Assembly: GCA_024697885.1 (NCBI GenBank)
Contig: JAILSA010000296.1
Coordinates: forward strand, 1 to 5,517
Direction: 5' to 3'
DNA from: Eubacterium sp.
GTDB lineage: Bacteria; Bacillota; Clostridia; Lachnospirales; Lachnospiraceae
DNA length: 5,517 nt
In this document: positions 1-5,363 of the stretch, piece after piece
Position numbering within the stretch: the first letter of the stretch is position 1
Layout of the letters: each line of letters opens with the position of its first letter
The notes under the pieces: generated by a model
Told to the model about the DNA's origin: nothing
Seen by the model: the letters and a program-made list of their open reading frames with translations, nothing else
Database searches by the model: none
Program-made: the position numbers and the translations under genes

Positions 1-30
1 GTCATTGCCCAGGCAACAACCTCTTTTTTT
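1..30. terminator. Weak terminator-like hairpin at the window edge
   Basis: TTGC and GCAA (5-8 and 13-16) can pair around a 4-base loop, extended imperfectly by the outer bases 1-2 with 19-20. On the plus strand a T-run (24-30) follows; on the minus strand an A-rich tract leads into it, 15-20 nt beyond the rnfB stop. It could be part of a terminator for rnfB, or for a converging gene to the left, but the element is short and cut by the edge. Confidence 0.3.
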
Positions 31-44
31 CTTTGAATTTTTTC

Positions 45-842
45 CTAAACCAAAACTTTTTGAATTACCTGCTTTGGACACTTTTGAGCACATAGGCTGC
101 AGCCCTTGCACTTGTCCGGATCGATGACAGCCAGGTTATTCTCTATGGTAATCGCATCAAAATGGCACTGCTTTGCGCATATACCACAGCCGATGCAGCC
201 CGCCTTGCAGACAGCCATAACATCCTTTCCCTTGTCCTGGGAGGCACAGGCCACCACATAGGAACGCTTGTAGGGAATCAGGTCGATCAGGTTCTTTGGA
301 CAGGCCTCCACACACTTGCCACAGGCCACACAGGCCTCTGGGTTAACCTGGGCAATTCCGTCTTTTATTTCCAGGGCCCCAAACTGGCAGGCCTCCACAC
401 AGGAGCCCAGTCCCAGACAGCCATAGGAACAGGCCTTGTCTCCCTGGCCCGGGGCCAAAACTGCACTCTTACAGTCTAACTCTCCCGTGTACTCATACTT
501 GCTTCCCGCCTTGTCACAGGTGCCGGAGCACTTGACATAGGCCACTTTTTTCTCTGTGGCATCCGCGGACACTCCCAGGATTTCTCCAATTTTTGCGGCA
601 ACTGCTGCCCCGCCTACAGGACAGGCATTGACTTCCGCCTCTCCCTTGACAATGGCCTCAGCCAAACCGTCACATCCCGGGTAGCCACAGCCACCACAGT
701 TATTTCCCGGAAGGCATTCTCTGACCGCCTCCACTCTCTCATCTGTCTCAACAGCGAAGACCTTACCGGCCACACCCAGGAGCAGGCCGATTAGGACTCC
801 TAAGACTGCCAGGACAATTACAGACATAAGAATTGTATTCAT
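45..842 (-). CDS. rnfB: RnfB, electron-entry Fe-S subunit of the Rnf complex
   Basis: RnfB takes electrons from reduced ferredoxin and feeds them into the membrane part of the Rnf complex. The 265-residue product begins with one hydrophobic anchor (about residues 5-25). It is followed by the RnfB-type Fe-S domain with Cys43, 49, 52 and 57 (LPGNNCGGCGYPGC) and Cys74. The C-terminal half is ferredoxin-like: Cys138/142/148/152, then classic CxxCxxCxxxC sets at 171-181, 216-226 and 245-255. Further cysteines lie at 105, 109, 124, 199 and 212. This is richer than the two C-terminal clusters of the E. coli homologue and fits clostridial RnfB. It is the last gene of the operon, 12 nt after rnfA, and ends in TAG. 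The ATG at 842-840 is preceded by TAAGGGGGGG, which includes the rnfA stop codon. The identification is secure; the exact cluster number is inferred from cysteine spacing. Confidence 0.97.
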   Translation of the reverse strand: MNTILMSVIVLAVLGVLIGLLLGVAGKVFAVETDERVEAVRECLPGNNCGGCGYPGCDGLAEAIVKGEAEVNACPVGGAAVAAKIGEILGVSADATEKKVAYVKCSGTCDKAGSKYEYTGELDCKSAVLAPGQGDKACSYGCLGLGSCVEACQFGALEIKDGIAQVNPEACVACGKCVEACPKNLIDLIPYKRSYVVACASQDKGKDVMAVCKAGCIGCGICAKQCHFDAITIENNLAVIDPDKCKGCSLCAQKCPKQVIQKVLV

Positions 843-847
843 CTTGG

Positions 848-857
848 CCCCCCCTTA
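848..857 (-). promoter_or_regulatory. Unusual G-run ribosome binding site of rnfB
   Basis: The sequence TAAGGGGGGG, whose TAA is the rnfA stop codon, stands 5 nt before the rnfB ATG. It matches the ideal TAAGGAGG with one A-to-G change, so it should still pair with 16S rRNA. The run of seven G is unlike the AGGAGG or GGAGG sites of the other five rnf genes. Confidence 0.7.
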
Positions 858-1430
858 AAAGCTAACGCCGCCAAAGCCGCAGAAGGCAATGGCCATGAGT
901 CCCGCCGTAATCAGTACAATTGGGGTCCCCTGGAAGGCGCTAGGAATATTGCTGTTTTCAAGTTTCTCACGAATACCTGCCATAAGGACAATGGCCAGGA
1001 AAAATCCCAGAGCCGCTCCCACACCGTTGACGGTGCTGGCAAGAATTCCATAATCATTTTGCACGCTGAGAAGGGCCACACCCAAAACAGCGCAGTTGGT
1101 TGTAATCAGTGGCAGGTAAACTCCCAAGGACTGGTAGAGACCAGGCATTTTTTTCTTGAGAACCATTTCCACAAACTGAACCAGGGCCGCAATAACCAGG
1201 ATAAAGACAATGGTATTGAGGTAGGTCAAATCCTGTGGCTTTAGGAGGCAGTTGTAGAGGACGCTGGTAATAAAGGACGCCAGGGTCATTACAAAGAGAA
1301 CTGCTCCTCCCATACCTGCTGCCGTCTCCACCTTTTTGGAAACTCCAAGGAATGGACAAATTCCCAAAAACTGGCTGAGAACGAAGTTATTTACCAGGAC
1401 TGCGGTAAAAAGTATTGTAAAAAGTGTCAT
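855..1430 (-). CDS. rnfA: RnfA, integral membrane subunit of the Rnf complex
   Basis: RnfA is a polytopic membrane protein of the RnfA/NqrE family. It pairs with RnfE in an inverted arrangement to hold an intramembrane [2Fe-2S] cluster and form part of the ion path. The product is 191 residues, the usual family length, and is almost wholly hydrophobic, with about six membrane segments. The two signature sites are present: GICPFLGVS with Cys25 and TTNCAVLG with Cys113; these are the expected cluster ligands. The ATG at 1430-1428 overlaps the rnfE stop in an ATGA (4 nt). Its ribosome binding site, AGGAGG at 1446-1441, lies inside the Glu-rich end of rnfE, which implies translational coupling and matched synthesis of the two partner subunits. 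It ends in TAA at 857-855. Confidence 0.97.
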   Translation of the reverse strand: MTLFTILFTAVLVNNFVLSQFLGICPFLGVSKKVETAAGMGGAVLFVMTLASFITSVLYNCLLKPQDLTYLNTIVFILVIAALVQFVEMVLKKKMPGLYQSLGVYLPLITTNCAVLGVALLSVQNDYGILASTVNGVGAALGFFLAIVLMAGIREKLENSNIPSAFQGTPIVLITAGLMAIAFCGFGGVSF

Positions 1431-2068
1431 GCTTCATCCGCCTCCTCTCCATCTTCTTCCTCTTCAGGTAAGTTTGTGGCACTTGGCATTTTCAACTTGT
1501 TCTGAAGGGCACACAGGCCAGCCAAAACAAAGAAGGCTCCCGGTGCCATTACGAAAATAGAAATGTGGACGGAATCCGGCAAAAACTGGAAACCAAAAAT
1601 TGATCCACTTCCTAAAATTTCACGGAAAATACCGATCAGGGTCAGGCCCAGGGTAAATCCAAGGCCCATACCAATGCCGTCAAAGGCAGAGGATAAAATG
1701 TCATTTTTGGAGGCATAGGATTCTGCCCTTCCCAAAATAATACAGTTAACTACAATCAGAGGGATGTAAACTCCCAGGGCGCTGTAGAGGAAAGGTATGT
1801 AGGCCTGCAAGAGCAATTGGACTATGGTTACAAAGGAAGCCACAATCACAATAAAGGCCGGAATTCTCACCTTGTCTGGAATAATATTTCTCAGGGCGGA
1901 AATCAACATGTTGGACAAAATCAAAACCACTGTTGTGGACAATCCCATTCCCAGACCGTTAATGGCCGAGGATGTAACTGCCAGCGTTGGACACATACCA
2001 AGCATCATAACAAAGGTAGGATTTTCCTTAATCACTCCATTGTGGAGGCGTTCTGAAAACTTACTCAT
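1427..2068 (-). CDS. rnfE: RnfE, integral membrane subunit of the Rnf complex
   Basis: RnfE belongs to the RnfE/NqrD family and is the partner of RnfA in the membrane core that carries the [2Fe-2S] centre and takes part in ion transport. The 213-residue product has about six hydrophobic segments. The signature GMCPTLAVT (Cys26) and the second site VVNCIILGRAES (Cys109) are intact, matching Cys25 and Cys113 of RnfA. A strongly acidic C-terminal tail (residues 202-212, mainly Glu and Asp) follows the last membrane segment. Its coding sequence also supplies the rnfA ribosome binding site. The ATG at 2068-2066 shares one base with the rnfG stop (TAATG), with GGAGG at 2082-2078, 9 nt upstream of the start. 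RnfE is told apart from RnfA by the N-terminal FVMMLGMCPTLAVT region. Confidence 0.97.
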   Translation of the reverse strand: MSKFSERLHNGVIKENPTFVMMLGMCPTLAVTSSAINGLGMGLSTTVVLILSNMLISALRNIIPDKVRIPAFIVIVASFVTIVQLLLQAYIPFLYSALGVYIPLIVVNCIILGRAESYASKNDILSSAFDGIGMGLGFTLGLTLIGIFREILGSGSIFGFQFLPDSVHISIFVMAPGAFFVLAGLCALQNKLKMPSATNLPEEEEDGEEADEA

Positions 2069-2733
2069 TACTGACCACCTCCCTCTGAGGCAAACAAAAT
2101 TCCCTTTACAGCGTGGGTCAGGGCCCGACTGGTAACTGTGGCGCCTGACAGGGCCTGAATCTGGGATTTGGTCTCCTCGTTTTTGTTATACATATTTTGA
2201 CTTGGATCCTCTGGCAAAACCTTGCCTCCAAAGGAAGCCTGCCATTCTGGATCCTCACAGTTGGCCCCTAAACCCGCTGTCTCACTTTGAGAGGTGATGG
2301 AAAGACCTGTCACCGCCCCATTTTGGTCTACACCCAGGGCAAAACCGATTTTGCCGCCGTAGCCCTTCTTGGCATTGGCCAAATAAACCTTGCCAATCTG
2401 GCTGCCGCTGGCATCTGTCACAGGGTGAACCTGGGTCACTTCCACATAGTCTGCCAAACTCTCTCCCTGGCTCACCTCTTTATTGGCCAGGTCGTGGCTG
2501 GCAAAATACTGGTTGGTGGTTTCCACTGCCTTCTGGTCATCGTCTCCCACCAGGGCCCCCGGAGACACCACCTGCTGGCAGGCCTCGTTGTTGGTCTTTG
2601 CCTGGGCATCCTCAATAGGCTTTTTGGTCACGGTGTAGACTCCCGCCAAAATCAATCCCAAAATCAGGGTGATGGCACAGAGAATCAGGGCATCCTTGAC
2701 CATAGTATTTTTTTCTGTCTTATTTTCACTCAT
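2068..2733 (-). CDS. rnfG: RnfG, FMN-carrying subunit of the Rnf complex
   Basis: RnfG carries a covalently bound FMN and relays electrons between the membrane core and the other Rnf flavins. With the start chosen here the product has 221 residues: a short polar N-terminus, one membrane anchor (about 12-34), and an extracytoplasmic FMN-binding domain. The flavin-attachment motif SGATVTS is at 196-202, with Thr201 as the expected phosphoester-linked residue; the GYGGKIGFALGV and SETAGLGA motifs (about 124-135 and 150-157) are also typical of the family. An ATG further upstream (2781) would add 16 residues lying within rnfD. I prefer 2733 because AGGAGG (2748-2743) sits 9 nt before it and the product then begins with a normal anchor. 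It overlaps the end of rnfD by 8 nt. FMN attachment needs an ApbE-type flavin transferase, which is not in the window. Confidence 0.95.
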   Translation of the reverse strand: MSENKTEKNTMVKDALILCAITLILGLILAGVYTVTKKPIEDAQAKTNNEACQQVVSPGALVGDDDQKAVETTNQYFASHDLANKEVSQGESLADYVEVTQVHPVTDASGSQIGKVYLANAKKGYGGKIGFALGVDQNGAVTGLSITSQSETAGLGANCEDPEWQASFGGKVLPEDPSQNMYNKNEETKSQIQALSGATVTSRALTHAVKGILFASEGGGQ

Positions 2734-3703
2734 TGGACTTGCCCTCCTTTCCAAATGGTTTTGGAACGGTAAAGCGTTCAATCAAAGGCACGCAGAGGTT
2801 GGCGATAATAATGGCAAAAGAAACTCCCTCCGCCGACTCTCCAAAGAAGCGGAAGAGACCGGTCAAGAGTCCCAAAAGGATACCAAAAATCACCTTGCCC
2901 CTTGGGGTGATAGGACTTGTCACATAGTCGGTTGCCATGAAAAAGGCTCCCAAAATCAAGCCGCCTCCGCAGAGCTCGTAGAGAAGGGGATAAGATGCTC
3001 CCCCTGTCGCCGCCTGGTAAATCAGGTCAAAAACAGCAAAGCTGGCGATGTAGGTCACTGGAATTCTCCAGTCAATGATTTTCTTTGCCATCAGATAAAT
3101 GGCTCCTAACAAACGGGCTGCCACCGAGGTCTCACCAATGGTTCCTGTGGTATTTCCCAGGAACATTTTGGTCAGGTCCGGAAGTCCTCCCTCCTTGACC
3201 TGGGCCAAAGGAGTGGCGCTTGAGGTGGCGTCAACGGCGATGCCGTACATAAAATTCTGGCCCTGCTTTACGGTAAAGCTGGTCATAGCTCCACTGAAGG
3301 ACAACATCATAAAGCAACGTCCTGCCAGGGCCGGGTTCATAAAGTTTTGACCCAGGCCGCCAAAGAGCTGCTTGGCCACAATAATAGCAAAGATTCCTCC
3401 CAGGATACACATCCAAAGGGGAATGGTGGTTGGCAGGTTCAGGGCCAGGAGAAGGCCGGTTAGAAGGGCGCTAAAATCTCCTGTGGTCACTGGCTGCTTC
3501 ATGCACCTTTGCCAAATATATTCTGCCAAAATACAGGTGACGCAGGTGGTCAAAATCACCAAAAGGGCGCTCAACCTGAAGTTGTAGATTCCCACCGCAG
3601 TGGCCGGAATCAGTGCAATCACAACATCTCTCATAATGGATTTGGTCGAAGAATGATCTCTGACATGAGGAGATGTGGACACGTGTAACATTTTTTCTTC
3701 CAT
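2726..3703 (-). CDS. rnfD: RnfD, membrane flavoprotein subunit of the Rnf complex
   Basis: RnfD (NqrB/RnfD family) is a polytopic membrane subunit with covalent FMN and is thought to take part directly in ion translocation. The product is 325 residues from the start chosen here. N-terminal SPHVRDHSSTKSIMRDV (11-27) is typical of the family, followed by about eight to ten hydrophobic segments. GQNFMNPALAGR (118-129) is conserved, and the flavin-attachment motif DATSSATPL (158-166) has Thr164 as the expected FMN link. The motif MATDYVTSPITPRGK (256-270) is also characteristic. A longer frame begins at 3736, but its 11 extra residues are basic, overlap the end of rnfC and lack a ribosome binding site. 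The ATG at 3703 has AGGAGG (3715-3710) 6 nt upstream and is clearly better. It starts 10 nt after the rnfC stop. Confidence 0.96.
   Translation of the reverse strand: MEEKMLHVSTSPHVRDHSSTKSIMRDVVIALIPATAVGIYNFRLSALLVILTTCVTCILAEYIWQRCMKQPVTTGDFSALLTGLLLALNLPTTIPLWMCILGGIFAIIVAKQLFGGLGQNFMNPALAGRCFMMLSFSGAMTSFTVKQGQNFMYGIAVDATSSATPLAQVKEGGLPDLTKMFLGNTTGTIGETSVAARLLGAIYLMAKKIIDWRIPVTYIASFAVFDLIYQAATGGASYPLLYELCGGGLILGAFFMATDYVTSPITPRGKVIFGILLGLLTGLFRFFGESAEGVSFAIIIANLCVPLIERFTVPKPFGKEGKSNE
2743..2748 (-). promoter_or_regulatory. Ribosome binding site fixing the rnfG start
   Basis: AGGAGG inside the 3' end of rnfD, 9 nt before ATG at 2733-2731. It selects this start over the in-frame ATG at 2781. 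Confidence 0.8.
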
Positions 3704-3709
3704 TCTCTT

Positions 3710-3715
3710 CCTCCT
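3710..3715 (-). promoter_or_regulatory. Ribosome binding site fixing the rnfD start
   Basis: AGGAGG, 6 nt before ATG at 3703-3701 and overlapping the rnfC stop codon. It selects this start over the longer frame beginning at 3736. Confidence 0.85.
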
Positions 3716-5039
3716 ATGCTTTCTTCCGACTGGCATCCATAACTGCTCGTCTGGCCTTCTTAAACATCTGGGTCAGCCTTCTCTTGGCCGGGCAGACGTA
3801 GGTACAGCTTCCGCACTCATAGCATTCCATGCCGTGTATCTTTTGAAAATAATCCATGTCTCCACGCTCTACTGCCTCTGCCATCATCTGTGGCACAAGG
3901 CGGCTTGGACAGACAGTGGCGCAGCGGCCACAGCGGATACAGTTGGTGGGTTCAAATTCTGCCACCTGGTCCTCTGACATAGCCAAAATAGAAGAGCTGG
4001 TCTTGGTAATCGGGGTATCCAAATCATACATGGCCATACCCATCATAGGGCCGCCGGAAATGATTTTTGGGGCCTCCCTCTTAAGGCCACCCGCTTCCTC
4101 TAGGAGTTCAGCGTGACTCATGCCGAACTTAACCTCGTAGTTCTGGCCCTTGGCCACTGCATCTCCCGTCACCGTCACCACTCGGGACATACAAGGAGTG
4201 GACTTGCAGACCGCCTGGTAAACCGCAATCATGGTCTGGACATTGTCCACAATGCATCCCGCATCTGCCGGCAACATCTTGGAGTGGATTTTTCTCCCTG
4301 TCACCACAGAAATCACCTGGCGCTCTGCCCCCTGAGGATACTTGGTCTTTAATTTTTTTACAGAGATATCCCTGTCATCTTCTAGCAGGTACTGAATCTT
4401 GTTGATGGCATCCATCTTGTTGTCCTCAATGGCGATCACACCCTTGGCGTGATCAAAGAGAGACAGCAAAACCCGCAGGCCCTGAATAATCTCCTCCGGC
4501 CTCTCCATCATAAGACGGTAGTCCGAGGTCAAGTAAGGCTCGCACTCCGCTCCATTCACAATGATATACTCGATGTCATCTTCATTTTTGGGTGTCACCT
4601 TGACGTTTGTGGGAAAGCCTGCGCCTCCCATGCCCACGATGCCCGCATCCTTAATAATCTGACGGATTTCTTCTCTCGACAAATTCTGGTAGTCTCTGTC
4701 TTCACCCAATCCCTCCACCGGGGTGTACTCTCCGTCGTTTTCTACAATTACACAAGTTGCCTTATTGCCTGACGAAAGAAGTCTCGGTTCTATAGCCTTC
4801 ACTGTTCCGGATACAGAACTCACGATGTTGGCAGAGATAAATCCACTGGCTTGCCCTATGATTTGTCCCATCTTGACCGAATCTCCCTTGGCCACGACTG
4901 GGGTAGCAGGAGCGCCGATGTGCTGACTCATGGAAAAAACTACCATATCCTTTGGCATGACAGTCTGAATCAAACCATCCTTGCTGAGTTCCTTGCCCTC
5001 GTAGGGATGAATTCCACCCTGAAAGGTCGATTTACCCAA
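3714..5039 (-). CDS. rnfC: RnfC, NADH/FMN-binding Fe-S subunit of the Rnf complex
   Basis: RnfC is the peripheral cytoplasmic subunit where NAD+ is reduced. The 441-residue product starts with the RnfC N-terminal domain (FQGGIHPYEGKELSKDG, residues 6-22, lipoyl-like fold to about 100). It continues with the Complex I 51-kDa-like nucleotide/FMN region carrying GMGGAGFPT (136-144) and NGAECEPYLTSD (162-173), and an SLBB-like segment near 285-320. Two [4Fe-4S] motifs close the protein: Cys367/370/373/377 and Cys406/409/412/416, each followed by Pro. The length matches clostridial RnfC. The start codon is TTG (5039-5037), supported by AGGAGG (5053-5048) 8 nt upstream and by the expected N-terminal sequence; no better ATG lies nearby. 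It is the first gene of the operon, and its TAG stop overlaps the rnfD ribosome binding site. Confidence 0.97.
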   Translation of the reverse strand: MGKSTFQGGIHPYEGKELSKDGLIQTVMPKDMVVFSMSQHIGAPATPVVAKGDSVKMGQIIGQASGFISANIVSSVSGTVKAIEPRLLSSGNKATCVIVENDGEYTPVEGLGEDRDYQNLSREEIRQIIKDAGIVGMGGAGFPTNVKVTPKNEDDIEYIIVNGAECEPYLTSDYRLMMERPEEIIQGLRVLLSLFDHAKGVIAIEDNKMDAINKIQYLLEDDRDISVKKLKTKYPQGAERQVISVVTGRKIHSKMLPADAGCIVDNVQTMIAVYQAVCKSTPCMSRVVTVTGDAVAKGQNYEVKFGMSHAELLEEAGGLKREAPKIISGGPMMGMAMYDLDTPITKTSSSILAMSEDQVAEFEPTNCIRCGRCATVCPSRLVPQMMAEAVERGDMDYFQKIHGMECYECGSCTYVCPAKRRLTQMFKKARRAVMDASRKKA

Positions 5040-5047
5040 TGAAATCC

Positions 5048-5053
5048 CCTCCT
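5048..5053 (-). promoter_or_regulatory. Ribosome binding site fixing the TTG start of rnfC
   Basis: A full AGGAGG (followed by GG) lies 8 nt before TTG at 5039-5037. It is what justifies a non-ATG start for the first gene of the operon. Confidence 0.85.
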
Positions 5054-5088
5054 TTTCCTTGTATTATTTCTTGTTGAAAGATATTCTC

Positions 5089-5117
5089 ATTATAGCAACT
5101 TTACTAATCTTATACAA
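5089..5117 (-). promoter_or_regulatory. Probable sigma-A promoter of the rnf operon
   Basis: On the minus strand there is a perfect TATAAT (5094-5089) preceded by TGC, giving an extended -10 (TGCTATAAT). The -35 hexamer TTGTAT (5117-5112), 17 nt upstream, matches consensus only in TTG; the extended -10 can offset this. Transcription would start near 5082 and leave a leader of about 43 nt before the rnfC TTG, too short for a riboswitch. It is the best minus-strand promoter I see between the helicase gene and rnfC. Confidence 0.65.
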
Positions 5118-5229
5118 GGATTCTATGCATTTTACACAGAAATAAGAGACTTTATCAGTTTTGTTATCCCGTGCCAACTAAACTCTGACAGTTTTCTTAA
5201 CTTGACATAATAAAAACATAATAAATTTC

Positions 5230-5247
5230 TTGACAAGCTTTTAACAA
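5230..5247. promoter_or_regulatory. Possible Rex-type redox operator
   Basis: TTGACAAGCTTTTAACAA fits the Rex operator consensus TTGTTAANNNNTTAACAA at 12 of 14 defined positions with exact spacing; the right half is perfect. Rex is the NADH/NAD+-sensing repressor of Firmicutes and often controls fermentation and electron-transfer genes. The site covers the -35 and part of the spacer of the plus-strand promoter, a normal place for repression, and lies about 110 bp upstream of the rnf -35. The region is AT-rich and the left half doubles as the -35, so a chance match is possible. Confidence 0.35.
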
Positions 5248-5258
5248 TTATATACAAT
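5230..5258 (+). promoter_or_regulatory. Near-consensus sigma-A promoter on the plus strand
   Basis: TTGACA (5230-5235), a 17-nt spacer and TACAAT (5253-5258) match the sigma-A consensus at 11 of 12 positions with ideal spacing. It points away from rnf. Transcription would begin near 5264-5266 and run toward the hairpin at 5321-5357. No plus-strand protein gene follows, so its product would be a non-coding RNA or antisense transcript. Confidence 0.65.
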
Positions 5259-5268
5259 TCAACATAGG

Positions 5269-5290
5269 TGTAGCTTATAATAAGCTTACA
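5269..5290 (+). repeat. Bulged inverted repeat in the candidate small RNA
   Basis: Arms 5269-5277 and 5281-5290 are complementary over 9 bp around a TAA loop, with one unpaired T at 5287. It lies just after the predicted plus-strand start and would form the 5' hairpin of that RNA. Confidence 0.6.
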
Positions 5291-5320
5291 AGTTTTATTT
5301 TGTTATTCATAAACTAGTGG

Positions 5321-5361
5321 AAACGGGTCTTTTGGATGATATCCAAGAGGCCCGTTTTCAC
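5321..5361 (+). terminator. Intrinsic terminator, probably used in both directions
   Basis: Arms 5321-5337 and 5341-5357 form a 17-bp stem with a 3-base loop. Read as plus-strand RNA every position pairs (two are G-U) and the stem is followed by UUUUCACUUUC. Read as minus-strand RNA those two positions become C-A mismatches and only UUU follows. It sits 6 nt after the helicase stop and can end that gene too, but it is better built for the plus strand. Confidence 0.75.
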
Positions 5362-5363
5362 TT

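Larger units (their letters stand above)
5265..5361 (+). ncRNA. Candidate small RNA of about 95 nt between rnfC and the helicase gene
   Basis: This stretch follows the near-consensus promoter at 5230-5258 and has the layout of a small RNA gene. A first hairpin (5269-5290) has a 9-bp stem with one bulged U and a UAA loop. An AU-rich, probably unpaired linker follows (5291-5320). A 17-bp stem (5321-5357) then ends in UUUU and further U-rich sequence. No ATG and no ribosome binding site occur between 5265 and 5320, so a peptide is unlikely. The RNA would end within a few bases of the stop codon of the converging helicase gene. I recognise no known RNA family. Both ends are predictions: the 5' end from the promoter, the 3' end from the terminator. 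Confidence 0.45.

Noticed and set aside
3..24. Possible start of a further minus-strand gene (AGAGG at 24-20, ATG at 5-3).
   Set aside because: The spacing of 14 nt is too long and only one codon is visible, so nothing supports it.
2287..2772. A 161-codon open frame on the plus strand opposite rnfG.
   Set aside because: It lies wholly antisense to a secure Rnf gene, has no ribosome binding site worth naming and its product resembles no family I know. The same holds for the other plus-strand frames across 162-5042.
2734..2781. N-terminal extension of rnfG from an ATG at 2781.
   Set aside because: It overlaps rnfD by 56 nt; the ATG at 2733 has a well-placed AGGAGG and gives a normal RnfG N-terminus.
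3704..3736. N-terminal extension of rnfD from an ATG at 3736.
   Set aside because: The extra basic residues come from overlap with the end of rnfC, and the strong ribosome binding site points to ATG 3703.
45..5039. Na+-translocating NADH:quinone reductase (Nqr) instead of Rnf.
   Set aside because: The presence of RnfB with ferredoxin motifs, RnfC with two [4Fe-4S] motifs, the CDGEAB order and the absence of an NqrF-type subunit show this is Rnf.
5040..5088. Riboswitch or attenuator in the rnf leader.
   Set aside because: The predicted leader is only about 43 nt, AU- and purine-rich, and I see no stable stem in it.
5300..5320. A short leaderless peptide from TTG in the small RNA linker (TTG TTA TTC ATA AAC TAG).
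   Set aside because: It has five sense codons, no ribosome binding site and no ATG.
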